This document shows, piece by piece, positions 26,913-37,897 of a stretch of 64,000 nucleotides of DNA. The position numbers were made by a program, and so were the translations under genes. The DNA comes from Stomorhina lunata (Eukaryota > Arthropoda > Insecta > Diptera > Rhiniidae): contig OW121740.1 in the NCBI GenBank assembly GCA_933228675.1, forward strand, positions 163,442,806-163,506,805. Reading direction: 5' to 3'. The notes under the pieces were generated by a model that was given only the letters and a program-made list of their open reading frames with translations, made no database searches and was not told the DNA's origin. Position 1 is the stretch's first letter. Each line of letters starts with the position of its first letter.

Positions 26913-29438
26913 TAGATTTTCTCGATAAAAGTTTTATATCGAAAATTTTTCTATAAAAATTTTTCTATAAAAATTTTATATCTAAAATTTTTCTATAAAA
27001 ATTTTATATCGAAAATTTTTCTATAAAAATTTTATATCGAAAATGTTTCTATAAAAATTTTATATCAAAAAATTTTCTATAAAAATTTTAAATCGATAAT
27101 TTTTCTAAAAAATTTTTATATCGAAAATTTTTCTACAAAAATTTTATATCAATAGTTTTTGTATACAAATTTTATATCTAAAAATCTTCTATAGAAATTT
27201 TAAATCAAAAGTTTTTCTATAAAAATTTAATATCGAAAATTTATCTATAAAAATTTGATATCGAAAATTTATCCATAAAAATTTTATATCGAAAATTTTT
27301 CTATAAAAATTTTATATCAAACATTTTTCTATAAAAATTTTATATCGAAAATTTATCTATAAAAATTTGATATCGAAAATTTATCCATAAAAATTTTATA
27401 TCGAAAATTTTCTATAAAAATTTTATATCAAACATTTTTCTATAAAAATTTTATATCGAAAATTTTCTATAAAAATTTTATATAGAACATTTTTCTTTTA
27501 AAATTTTATACCGAAAATTTATCCATAAAAATTTTATATTTATCTATAAAAATTTTATATTTATCTATAAAAATTTTATATTTTATATTTATCTAAAAAA
27601 AATTTATATTTTTGTTTTAAAAATTTTTCTATAACAATTTTTGTTTTAAAATATTTTGATTAAAAATTTATATTAAAAATTTTTATATAGAATTTCTTGA
27701 TAAAAATTTTATATCTAAAATTTTTCTTTAAAAAATTTGTTTCGAAAGTTTTTCTTTCAAAATTTATACAAAAATCTTATATCGAAAATTTTCTATAAAA
27801 ATTTTATATCGAAAATTTTCTATAAAAATTTTATATCGAAAATTTTCTATAAAAATTTTATATCGAAAATTTTCTATAAAAATTTTATATCGAAAATTTT
27901 CTATAAAAATTTTATATAGAAAATTTTTCTTTAAAGCTTTTATATCGAAAATTTTTCTATAAAAATTTTATATTGAAAATTTTTCTATAAAAATTGTATA
28001 TCGAAAATTTTTCTATAAAAATTTTATGTCGAAAATTTTTCTGTTAAAATTTTATATCGAAAATTTTTCTATAAAAATTTTATATCGAAAATTTTTCTAT
28101 AAAAATTTTATATCGAAAAATTTTCTATAAAAATTTTATATCGAAAATTTATCTATAAAAATTTTATGTTAAAAAATTTTTGTTTTAAAAATTTTTCTAT
28201 AAAAATTTTTATTTAAAAAATTTTCGTTTTAAAAATTTTTCTATAAAAATTTTTGTTTTAAAAATTTCCTATAAAATTTTTGTATCTAAAATAGTTTGAT
28301 TAAAATTTTATATCAAAAATGAATTTCTCGATAAAAGTTTTATATCTAAAATTTTTCTTTAAACATTTTATATCGAAAGTTTTTCTTTAAAAATTTTATA
28401 TCAAAAGTTTTTCTATAAAAATTTTATCTGGAAAATTTTTCTATAAAAATTTTATATCCAAAATTTTTCTATAAAAATTTTATATCAAAAATTTTTCTAT
28501 AAAAATTTTATATCGAAAATTTTTCTATAAAAATTTTATATCGAAAATTTTTCTGTTAAAAATTTATATCAAAAACTTTTCAATAGAAAATTTATATCAA
28601 AAGTTTTTCTAGAAAAATTTTATATTAAAAATTTGTCTCTAAAAATTTTATTTTGAAAATTTTTCTATAAAAACATTGTATCGAAAATTTTTCTATAAAA
28701 ATTGTATATTGAAAATTTTTCTATAAAGATTTTATATTGAAAATTTTTCTATAAAAATTTTATAAAGAAAATTTTTCTATAGAAATTTTATATCAAAAAT
28801 TTTTCTATAGAAATTTTATATCAAAATTTTTCTATACAAATTTTTTATGAAAATTTTATGTCGAAAATTTTTCTATAAAAAATTTAAAAGAAAATTTTAT
28901 ATCAAATATTTTTAGATAAATTTTATATCGAAAATTTTTCTATAAATCTTTTCTATTGAAAATTTTTTTGCAAAAATTGTATATTGAAAATTTTTCTCCA
29001 AAAATCCTAAATCGAAAATTTTTCTATAAAAATTTTATATTAAAAATTTTTCTATAAAAATTGTATATCGAAAATTTTTCTATAAAAATTATATATCAAA
29101 AATTTTTCTATAAAAATTTTATATTGAAAATTTTTCAAAAAAAAATTGAATATCAAAAATTTTTCTATAAAAATTTTATATCAAAATTTTTTCTATAAAA
29201 ATTTTGTATCGAAAATTTTTCTGTTTAAATTTTAAAAGGAACATTTTTCTATAAGAATTTAATATCGAAATTTTTTTTTAAAAAATTTATATCGAAAGTG
29301 TTTCTATAAAAATGTTATATCGAAAATGTTTCTTTAGAAATTTTATATCAAAACTTTTTCTGTAAAAATTTTATATTAAAAATTTTTCTATAGAAATTTG
29401 ATATCAAAATTTTTTCTATAAAAATTTTAACTTCATTT
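26913..29438. repeat. AT-rich satellite array G (~27-28 bp)
   Basis: Units of TTTCTATAAAAATTTTATAT plus CGAAAATT continue from the foldback structure. Perfect 27-bp repeats occur at 27780-27915. A shorter variant (TTGTTTTAAAAATTTTTC) recurs near 26530, 27600 and 28170, which suggests block duplications. Non-coding. Confidence 0.93.
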
Positions 29439-31176
29439 TAAAGATTACGAAATTAAAAAGAGCTAAATTTTTTCTTAGAATATAATCATAATCATAAGCT
29501 TGATCCCATGACCTTCCAAAACATTTTAAAATTTTAAAATTGTTCTGCAAATGTAAGTACTTAAGTTTTATGACCTACATAAAAAAAATTTTTGCGAATA
29601 TCTCAAAATTTTGCTGGTGTTTCGAAATCTTAGAAGATGTTTTTTGTATGTCCTCAACTAGGCCTAAATCGCTTTCCAAGTTTTTACAAAAGTTGCTCAT
29701 TTGTGGCACCGTGTAATTAAAATTTCAAATTTTATTATTTATTCTTAGAAATTCTAGCAATATTAAAAAATTTTATATACAAACTTTTAACAGTGGTTTT
29801 TTAATAAATTTAAAAATAAATCAATTTTTGCAACATTTTCCATTTTTATTTTTTTTTTTTTTCTCTATATTAACTAGCGAAAAGGGGGAAAATTGTGCTC
29901 TACTTTCATTTTTTATTATTTTTATCAAACTAAAAATGAATGGTAGGGTCTTGGCATTAATGCTTTTACATTTCTTTCTTTTCATTTACAACCCTCGTTT
30001 TTGAAGTTGAATTTTTATTTTTTGGTCAATTGTCGGGGCATTTAATACTGTTGCTCTTACAATTACCGACACTACTTCTGCAAATGTTAGCACAGTGATC
30101 GCAATACATATTGCAAAGCCCACAAATCCTTTCATATGTAGAAAAAAGAACACTCAAGTATAAGCACTTGGTCTTTTGCCTACCAACATACGAACACTTT
30201 CGAGTTGCATTCACAAAAAGCCCCAAAATTGCAAAATAAAAACCAACAATATTTTCGTACTATAAAGTGTAGAAAGAACAAACATTAATACAAACCTATG
30301 AAAAAAAAACAGCTTATATTGTATACCTCCATACATAGACATACCAGAACCAAGTCTTACAATACTCTAAGACTAATGCGCATACACTTCAACATAAGTG
30401 TGTGTTTGCGTGTGTTAGGGTAGAAAAACCACAGTAAACTTTGGTTTTAATACCCAAGGTTATCGTTTGTAATGCACTATAACAAACCTGAACCAACCAA
30501 CAGATTTAACCGAGCGATCTACACTGCTCTCAATGCAGTTTACCACTTTTCATATATTTACAAATACATTCTCATATAGTATGTAGAAATGTAAGTACAA
30601 CCTAATGTAAATAGAAATAGATAAAAGTGTATTTTGAATGCAAGAAAAAAAACATAGACATGCATATAATATTTGCATTTCAAAAACATAAATACACATA
30701 CACAAACACACTCAGAACACATAAACTTAAACCCAATAGTATAATATAGAAAATGTAAATATATTTAAAACATGCACACACACACACACTCACGCATTAA
30801 CACCCACATAAATGTAGGCAAATACTCAAACTCAAATATTTGCTTGTGTCTGTATGCATTTGGTGTTTATTTGTAGGCAGCAGCAACAAAGAAGACTCTT
30901 GTGAAATGTAGCAAAAAACAAAATTTTGAAAGTAATAACGATATCTATGCTATTATAATATAGTTTATAGCATTTTCAATTGAAATCCTTAGAAAACGAT
31001 TTGAATTGAAAAATCAATTAAGATTAAAGGAATAATTGTGTCTTAGGATTTGTATGTAGTTTAAAATTTTTTTTTAATTTAATAATTTGAGTTAAATTTT
31101 TATACAGTCATGGTATGAAAATCATTTTAGTTTTATTTAAAAATCTGTTCTAAAATATATGTTTTTATTTGTGTTT
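29439..31176. other. AT-rich island left of the DD37E element
   Basis: Non-tandem sequence with several ACACAC tracts (near 30660-30790). Apart from the small - strand frame described separately at 29986-30135, no coding region is supported. Confidence 0.5.
29986..30135 (-). CDS. Candidate 49-residue small membrane/secreted peptide
   Basis: This short frame begins with an ATG at 30133-30135 and ends with TAA at 29986-29988. The predicted peptide starts MKGFVGFAICIAITVLTFAE, with a hydrophobic stretch at about residues 4-27, then a polar tail rich in Lys and Gln (ending QLQKRGL). That shape fits a signal peptide or a single membrane anchor. An AATAAA-type signal lies about 70 bp downstream on the - strand. 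The start context is poor (C at -3) and no splice or promoter signal was found. An overlapping - strand frame (30026-30226) encodes ten cysteines in 66 residues, so at most one of the two is real. No family is recognised. This is a speculative call. Confidence 0.2.
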   Translation of the reverse strand: MKGFVGFAICIAITVLTFAEVVSVIVRATVLNAPTIDQKIKIQLQKRGL

Positions 31177-31177
31177 A

Positions 31178-32455
31178 AAGAGTGTTCTAAAACAAATATG
31201 CATTTACTATTTTAGACAAAATTTATCCATAGTGCAAGAAATAATTTATTTTTTGATCAAGTTAGTTTCTATAGATATGTCAGATACTACTATTTTAAAA
31301 ATTATTAATTTTCAATAGTTATTTCAATCAAAATGGACTGCGAAAAAAAAGTTCGTGAAAATATAATTAAAACTTTTCAAAAAAATCCGTCATGGACTTT
31401 TAAAAAAATAGCTAAAAATTTGAAAGTTGACCCTCGAACGGTTTCTAATGCCATCAGACGGTATAAGGAAAACCTGAGCATTGAAAGAAAACCTGGATCA
31501 GGGAGGAAAAAAGGTCCTACAGATATTGGTAAGGCAAAAGAAGTCGAGCGACTCTTTCGAAGAGCGCCTAACACTTCTTTAAGAAAAGCAGCTCGTACGG
31601 TGAAATATTCTACGAATTTTGCACATAGAGTCAAAGCCTATGCTGGACTGAAGACATACAAAGTCCAAAAGGTTCCAGATCGCAATGCTATAAAGAATTA
31701 GAAGCAAAAAAACGAGCGAAAAAATTGAAGTCTGATTTTATAAAAAAATACACCTGTTGTATAATGGATGATGAAACATACGTACTGGCAGACTTTTCTC
31801 AACTTCCTGGTCAAGATTTTTATGTTGCTGATAAACGGGGCAATGTTCGGCAAGAGTTTCGCACAAAAAAACAAACAAAATTCCCTAAGAAGTTTCTCGT
31901 GTGGCAAGCTATTTGCAGTTGTGGCAAAAGTAGTGAAGTATTTGTGGCATCTGGCATAATAAACACAGAAATTTATATAAAGGAGTGACTACAAAAACGG
32001 TTGTTACCCTTTTTAAGAGAGCACAGAGTGACTACATTTTTTTGGCCCGATTTGGCATCATGCCATTATGGAAAAAAGGCACTTGAGTGGTACTCAAAGA
32101 ATAATGTCATTTTTGTACTACGAGAGGCAAGTCCACCTAACTGTCCAGAACTTCGGCCTGTGGAAAGGTATTGGGCTCTGGTAAAAAAGGAATTGAAGAA
32201 CACAATAAAGATTTCCAAGAACATGTCCGATTTTAAGCGCAGGTGGAACACATGCTCCAAAAATGTATCAGAAGCAACTGTAAAATCTTTAATGGGAGGG
32301 TTTCCGAAAAAAGTCGATAATTTTGCAAAACCCGAGTACTAAGTAAACATTATAATGCTAAATGATTTTGTATAATATATCATTATATTTGCGTATTTTG
32401 TAAAATTTTTATATTAAAAGGTTTGATTTTTATTTAAGAAAATCCAACTACTCTT
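31178..32455 (+). mobile_element. DD37E Tc1/mariner element, copy 1 (nearly intact)
   Basis: DNA transposon whose left end reads AAGAGTGTTCTAAAA after a TA at 31176-31177. Its right end has lost 18 bp compared with copy 2, so the terminal repeat is reduced to CTCTT before TA at 32456-32457. The transposase spacing (D, D, then E after 37 residues) is that of the DD37E lineage best known from mosquitoes. It shares most of its non-coding flanks with copy 2 (35760-36424). Confidence 0.85.
31333..32342 (+). pseudogene. DD37E transposase with one frameshift and one stop
   Basis: Transposase of a DD37E element, about 336 codons. Residues 1-60 form a paired/helix-turn-helix DNA-binding region (KIAKNLKVDPRTVSNAIRR), followed by KPGSGRKKG, an AT-hook-like linker. 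The catalytic core shows MDDETYV (first Asp, about 31764-31784), FWPDLASCH (second Asp at 32049-32051) and PVERYWALVKKE (Glu at 32163-32165), which leaves 37 residues between second and third acid. Lesions: a one-base frameshift near 31690-31700 ends the first frame at 31701, and a TGA at 31986-31988 interrupts the second; the rest (32001-32342) is open. With so few lesions this is a young copy. It is not active as written. Confidence 0.88.
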
Positions 32456-32680
32456 TATTATAACTACATTTCATGTTGTTCTAAAACTTAAACAATATAT
32501 GTCTGTATGACTGCAGAAGTTACTTTTGCTACAAATATTTCTTTATTGGGATAATAAACTGTAATTTGAAATTGCAAAGTTTGTAATTTGTAAATATAAT
32601 ATTTATTGAATGTTTATAAATTTATTGAATTAGTTTCTTCACAAGGTCTCTTTTCTAGTCATATTGCCTTAATAAGTTAA
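32456..32680. other. Spacer after DD37E copy 1
   Basis: Short AT-rich stretch between the transposon end and the duplicated repeat block. Nothing recognised. Confidence 0.5.
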
Positions 32681-34632
32681 GAGCTTTATGATAGGCATTT
32701 TGAGGCAATTTTTAAAATTTGTATATATTTTATTTTGTAAAGTACTAAAATAAATTTACAAATATTCGGTTAACTTTGAACTATTTAATTTATTTTGTCC
32801 GATCAACAAATAGTTTGCATAGTTTACAGTTTAACTCATTTTGAAAAATTCTGGAAATTGGTCATACCAACAGAAACCTCCGTCGACTCATGCGCAATAA
32901 CTTTGCTAAAGATTATAGCTTGATCGAATGCACAGTTTACGATTGAATTCATATTGAGTAGTTTTCAGTGGCGCCACCTGAAGTTGTTCATACAAACTAA
33001 GAAACCCTCGTCTGCTTATGCGTAACAACTTTGCTTATGATTATAACATGATCAAATGCACAGTTTACGATTTAATTAATTTTGAGTAATTTTCAGTGGC
33101 GCCACCTATCGGACTTTGGTCATTCCCATTAATAAACCTTCGTCGGCTTATTCGCAACAACTTTGCTAAAGATTATAGCATGATTAAATGTATAGCTTAC
33201 GATTAAATTGACTTTAAGTAATTTTCAGTAGCGCCACCTGTCGGAAATTATTCACACCAACTAAAAAGCCTTCGCCGGCTCATGCGCTACAACTTTGCTA
33301 AAGATCATAGCATGATCAGACAGTTTGCGATTTAATTAATTTTTAGTCATTTTCAGTGGCGCCACCTAACGGAAATTAGTCTTACCAACTTAAAAACCTT
33401 CGCCGGCTTGTCCGCAACATCTTCGCTGAAGAGCATAACATGATCAAATTCACAGTTTACTATTCTATAAAGAAGATACATACAAACATTCATTTTTTTT
33501 AAAGTTATAACATTAACATCATTTTTTCACCTTTTTATCCCCTACTTTCATAAAGTTCCATATGCATATTTGGTACTTCTTTGGTACCAATTAAATTCGG
33601 TACATTTTATTAAAACGCAGTTAACATAATTCTTATTCATAGTACCTGGTTGACCGAACCTTGCTCGGAGCTTTATGATAAGCATTTTGAGGCAAATTTT
33701 AAAGTTTTTATATAATTTATATTATAAAGTGCTAAAATAAATTTAGAGGAAAGACATTGTACAAATATTCAGTTAATTTTGAATTATTTGATTTATTTTG
33801 TACGACCAACACATAGTTTGCATAGTTTACAGTTTAACTCATTTTGAATAATTTCTGAAATTATTCATATCAACAGAAACCTCCGTCGACTCATGCGCAA
33901 CAACTTTGCTAAAGATTATAGTCTGATCAAATGCACAGTTTACGATTTAATTCATTTTGAGTAGTTTGCAGTGACGCCACCTGAAGTTGTTCATACCATA
34001 TAAGAAATCTTTGTCTGCCTATTCGTAACAACTTTGCTTATGATTATAACATGATCAAATGCACAGTTTACGATTTAATTCACTTTGAGTCATTTTCTGT
34101 GGCGCTACCTGTCGGACTTTGCTCATTCCAATTCATAAACCTTCTTCGGCTTATCCGTAACAACTTTGCTAAAGATTATAGCATGATTAAATGTACAGCA
34201 TACGATTAAATTGACTTTGAGTAAATTTCAGAGGCGCCACCTGTCGAAATTTCTTCATACCAACTAAGAAACCTTCGTCGGCTCATGTGCAACAACTTTG
34301 CTAAAGATGCATGATTAAATGTACAGATTACGATTAAATTGACTTTGAGTAAGTTTTTGTAGCGCCACCTGTCGGAAATTATTCATACCAACTAAAAAGC
34401 CTTCGTCGGCTCATGCGCTACAACTTTGCTAAAGATCTTCGCTGAAGAGCATAACATGATCAAATTCACAGCTTACTATTCTATAAAGAACATACATACA
34501 AACATTCATTTTTTTTAAACTTATAACATTAACATCATTTTTTCCCCTTTTTATCCCCTACTTTCATAAAGTTCCATATGCATATTTGGTACTTCTTTGG
34601 TACCAATTAAATTCGGTACATTTTATTAAAAC
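32681..34632. repeat. Duplicated ~1-kb block with ten ~126-bp tandem units
   Basis: The block 32681-33668 recurs as 33669-34632; both begin GAGCTTTATGATA and end with CATATGCATATTTGGTACTT and a shared TTGGTACCAATTAAATTCGG. Each contains five units of about 123-133 bp. The unit carries a CATACCAACTAAGAAACC part, TTCGTCGGCTCATGCGC, ACTTTGCTAAAGATTATAGC and GGCGCCACCTGTCGG. This GC-containing unit is unlike the AT satellites elsewhere. A central tandem block followed by a microsatellite is reminiscent of Helentron/DINE-type or SINE-like fly elements, but no diagnostic ends were found. Confidence 0.8.
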
Positions 34633-35112
34633 TTTTTGAGAGGTTAAGTTATCATGTTATCCCTTTTTTACCCATTTTGGCCTCAAAATCAAAAAAGTAC
34701 CTATTTAGTACTAAATATTGGTGTTCAATATTTCTTTCACATCTATTGACTGCAGTACAAAGTTCCTTTCTATATTCTTTGGTTTAAAAAATAAGAGTGG
34801 GTTAAAAAAGTACAAAAAAAAATATTTTCACCCTTTTTTACCCCCTATCGGTCATAGTTTCAAAAAACTACCAAACACCTGTCCGCTTATTTTGATAGCT
34901 GTTAAAGCGTAATTTTAATTTTGTTTCTATACCTATTACATCAGGGGATATAACGTTTTCGATTTTTCCTCTTTTTTCCCCTTTTTTACCCGTTTTCACC
35001 CTCTTAGAGGCAAAGGTTCCTAAAGTCCCTTCTTCTTCGACCTATACATCACAAAAAGTATCCACTGTCAAAATTTTATCAAAATCGTTAGAGCCGTTTT
35101 CGATATAGTCAT
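34633..35112. other. Pyrimidine-rich segment, possible 3' end of a retroelement
   Basis: This segment has repeated CCTTTTTTACCC-type tracts and ends in AAAATTTTATCAAAATCGTT then AGAGCCGTTTTCGATATAG, immediately before a long TA microsatellite. Such a conserved phrase followed by a simple-sequence tail is typical of the 3' ends of some non-LTR elements. No reverse-transcriptase frame is present. Confidence 0.35.
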
Positions 35113-35122
35113 TCTATATATA

Positions 35123-35184
<62 letters not shown>
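35113..35184. repeat. (TA)n microsatellite
   Basis: About 70 bp of nearly pure TA repeat, with two CTATA-type interruptions at the left. Confidence 0.95.
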
Positions 35185-35188
<4 letters not shown>

Positions 35189-35644
35189 CAATTATTGCTC
35201 GTTTAAGAATATAAGATAAGATAAGATAACTTTAAAAAAGCTTAAAAGTTTCCAGTTTTAAATCAAATACATATAGGCAAATCCTGCGTGACGGACGATA
35301 CTTTTTACGGATTTTGTTATACTTAATTGTACCCCATTGTCGTTCTACACTAGATAGCTATGCATACATTTCAGGGAATATTAGCCCATCGATTGTGCTA
35401 TTACATACTTCTTTTGGAGGAAAAAGATATTCGCTTTTAAAAAGCTGTGACGGACGCTACAAAAAATTAAAGTGACTTTTTTTTCAACACGTGTTTCTGT
35501 AAATTTTATTTAGTAATAAAAAAATTGTAAGTACATTGAAGATAGAGGAAAATCAGAGGATTACAAAACAGCTTTTATAAAATATTTTAAAGTTTCCAGT
35601 TTCATCAAAAATCCATAAATGTGCTGTTGCGGACGCTACGTGAC
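35185..35644. repeat. Segment with repeated GTGACGGACG motifs
   Basis: GTGACGGACGATAC at about 35289, GTGACGGACGCTAC at about 35447 and GCGGACGCTACGTGACGCA near 35625 are spaced 150-180 bp apart, with AAGTTTCCAGTTT twice (about 35247 and 35590). This suggests a diverged element or tandem unit. No family recognised. Confidence 0.4.
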
Positions 35645-35757
35645 GCACCAGAGTCTATTAAAATCCACTGTTGGCTTCTATAGAGCCAACAGTGGATAAT
35701 AGATCCCTTAAAGAGCCACAATTATCTTCCATAGAGAGCCACGATTATATATATAAA
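35645..35757. repeat. Minisatellite of GAGCCACNATT / TTCTATAGA units (left part)
   Basis: Degenerate units of about 30 bp contain GAGCCAC and CTTCTATAGAG. The same units resume at 36655, so DD37E copy 2 and the SINE sit within one minisatellite. It includes a 14-bp perfect inverted repeat at 35663-35697 (ATCCACTGTTGGCT, 7-base loop). Confidence 0.7.
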
Positions 35758-35759
35758 TA

Positions 35760-36424
35760 AAGAGTGTTCTTAAAAAAAGAATGCATTTACTATTTTAGAC
35801 AAAATTTATCCATAGTGCAAGAAATAATTTATTTTTTGATCAAGTTAGTTTTTATAGATATGTCAGATACTATTATTTTAGAAATTATTAATTTTCAATA
35901 GTTATTTCAATCAAAATGGACTGCGAACAAAAAGTTCGTGAAAATATAATTAAAACTTTTCAAAAAAATCCGTCATGGACTTTTATAAAAATAGCTAAAA
36001 ATTTGAAAGTTGACCCTCAAACGGTTTCTAATGCCATCAGACGGCATAAGGAAAACCTGAGCATTGAAAGAAAACCTGGATCAGGGAGGAAAAAAGGTCC
36101 TACAGATATTGGTAAGGCAAAAGAAGTCGAGGTAAAAAAGGAATTGAAGAACACAGGAAAGATTTCCAAGAACATGTCCGATTTTAAGCGCAGGTGGAAC
36201 ACATGCTCCAAAAAGGTATCAGAAGCAACTGTAAAATCTTTAATGGGAGGGTTTCCGAAAAAAGTCGATAATTTTGCAAAACCCGAGTACTAAGTAAACA
36301 TTTTAATGCTAAATGATTTTGTATAATATGTCATTATATTTGCGTATTTTGTAGAGTTTTTATATTAAAAGGTTTGATTTTTATTTAAGAAAATCCAACT
36401 ACAAATTTTATTTAGAGCACTCTT
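35760..36424 (+). mobile_element. DD37E element, copy 2 (internal deletion derivative)
   Basis: Left end AAGAGTGTTCTTAAA after TA at 35758-35759; right end TTTAGAGCACTCTT before TA at 36425-36426, giving terminal repeats of about 14 bp. Compared with copy 1 it lacks about 632 bp corresponding to 31549-32180, with only 1-bp microhomology at the junction. It is a typical non-autonomous derivative with both ends intact. Confidence 0.87.
35916..36293 (+). CDS. Deletion-derived 125-residue transposase fragment
   Basis: The internal deletion in DD37E copy 2 happens to leave one open frame. Residues 1-72 are the helix-turn-helix DNA-binding part plus the KPGSGRKKG linker; from the junction after 36131 it continues as VKKELKNT to the normal C-terminus (FAKPEY). 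All three catalytic acids are gone, so it cannot cut DNA. It retains the DNA-binding part, so it could in principle act as a competitor of full transposase. That role is inference, and it may never be expressed. It differs from copy 1 at few positions. Confidence 0.5.
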   Translation: MDCEQKVRENIIKTFQKNPSWTFIKIAKNLKVDPQTVSNAIRRHKENLSIERKPGSGRKKGPTDIGKAKEVEVKKELKNTGKISKNMSDFKRRWNTCSKKVSEATVKSLMGGFPKKVDNFAKPEY

Positions 36425-36535
36425 TATATACATATATATAGTTATAGTGAAAGGGACCAATATTTTAACTCCGGCTCCGAACGGCAAATGCATTAGTTAG
36501 AAAAGTTTTACATAGCCTAATACTTAATAACCAGT

Positions 36536-36652
36536 GGATCGCTGAGTTATGAGGTAAACCGCCGCTTTTTTTAAAAACTTATTTTTTTCAAGTGGTCTGG
36601 CCGGGGATCGAACTTGGGACCTCTGGTATTTAAGGCAGATGACTAACCTGCT
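36536..36652 (-). mobile_element. tRNA-derived SINE
   Basis: On the - strand the segment begins like a tRNA: an AGCAGGTTAGTCA stretch, then CAGAGGTCCCAAGTTCGATCCC, which is a near-consensus Pol III B box (plus-strand 36603-36615). A non-tRNA body follows (CACTTG then A-rich). A second, degraded copy lies at 116-200, which supports a dispersed family. It sits inside the minisatellite. Confidence 0.65.
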
Positions 36653-36654
36653 AT

Positions 36655-36965
36655 GATTATCTACTTTAAAAATCTACGATTATCTTCTACTAGATTCTAT
36701 TAAGTACTACTACTAGACTCTATAAAGAGCTGCTGTTGGCTTCTATAAATAGCTGCCACTAGATTCTATGAAATATCACTGCTGGATTCCATAAAGAACT
36801 ACTACTGGCTTCTATAGAGAGTCACGATTGTCTTCTTTAAAGAGCCACGATTCTACTAGATTCTACTAAGTACCGCATCTAGGTTCTATTAAGAGCCACT
36901 ATGGCTTCTATACGATTGGCTTTTATAAGTAGACACGAATGACTACTGGCTTATATAAAAAGACC
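36655..36965. repeat. Minisatellite (right part)
   Basis: About ten degenerate ~30-bp units with ACTACTNGATTCTAT, GGCTTCTATA and AGAGCCAC, continuing the array seen at 35645-35757. Confidence 0.7.
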
Positions 36966-36966
36966 T

Positions 36967-37284
36967 GAGGCCAAATCGCCGCATTCGATATCGATCGAAA
37001 GCTCAGACTTTTAAGCGAATATTGTGAAGTATACTTTAGGGATGTTCAAAGTTACTTTGATGCAAAAAGTTTAATGAAATTTGGTATCCATTTTGATTCG
37101 TTTTTAAAAATATATAGTTCAATTAAAACTATTTTACTATTGTTCATCTTTTGGCAAATCACTTCAAAAAATATATAGTAAACTGTGCATCTGTTAAATA
37201 TTTTTGATTATCCTTACAGTATGCTATACAAATGTTTTGAAAATATCTAAGATTTCGATCGATATCGAATGCCGTAATTTGCCC
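36967..37284 (+). mobile_element. Foldback MITE, unit 1
   Basis: A ~318-bp element with inverted ends: GGCCAAATCGCCGCATTCG at the left and CGAATGCCGTAATTTG at the right, both followed inward by ATATCGATCGAAA-type sequence. No coding content. Confidence 0.8.
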
Positions 37285-37285
37285 C

Positions 37286-37584
37286 TGACGCCAAACCGCC
37301 GCATTCGATAACGATCGAAAACTCAGATTTTTAAGCTAATATTGTGTACTTTAGGGATTTTGAAAATAATATATGTATTTTGCAAAAACATTAATAAAAT
37401 TTGATATCTTAACAAATCCGTTTGTTTATCAAAACATTTATTTTCAACGAAATACTTTGCCTGTCAGGGAAATTTTGACAAATAAGTTGCAATGTAAAAT
37501 AAATTATATATTATTTATATTATCCTAAAAGTATGCTACACAAATATTTCTGAAATACCATACATTTCGATCGATATCGAATGC
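37286..37584 (+). mobile_element. Foldback MITE, unit 2
   Basis: Same family and orientation as unit 1; begins GCCAAACCGCCGCATTCG. Its right end is cut short after ATATCGAATGC, where unit 3 begins. Confidence 0.78.
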
Positions 37585-37585
37585 A

Positions 37586-37896
37586 GGGGCCAAATAACCG
37601 CATTCGATATCGATCGAAAACTCAGACTTTTAAGCAAATATTATGAAGTATACTTTAAGGATGTTCAAAGTTACTTCGATGCAAAAAGTTTATTGAAATT
37701 TGGTGTCCATTTTGATTTGTTTTTAAAAACATATGAAACTCTTTTACTATTGGTCATCTTTTTTCAAAGACCTACAAAAAAAATAAAGTAAACAGAGTTT
37801 CTTTTAAATAATTTTGATTATCCTTAAATTATGCTATACAAATGTTTTGAAAATATGTAAGATTTCGATCAATATCAAATGCGGTAATTTGAGCCC
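37586..37896 (+). mobile_element. Foldback MITE, unit 3
   Basis: Begins GGGGCCAAATAACCGCATT and ends GCGGTAATTTGAGCCC. Same orientation as units 1 and 2, and closest to unit 1 internally (shared GTTCAAAGTTACTT and GCAAAAAGTTTA). Confidence 0.8.
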
Positions 37897-37897
37897 A

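Noticed and set aside
22012..27919. Open frames with FYKNFISKIFYKN-type repeats (22012-22200, 27737-27919)
   Set aside because: They arise from satellite units of 27 bp, a multiple of three; no start context, domain or non-repetitive part.
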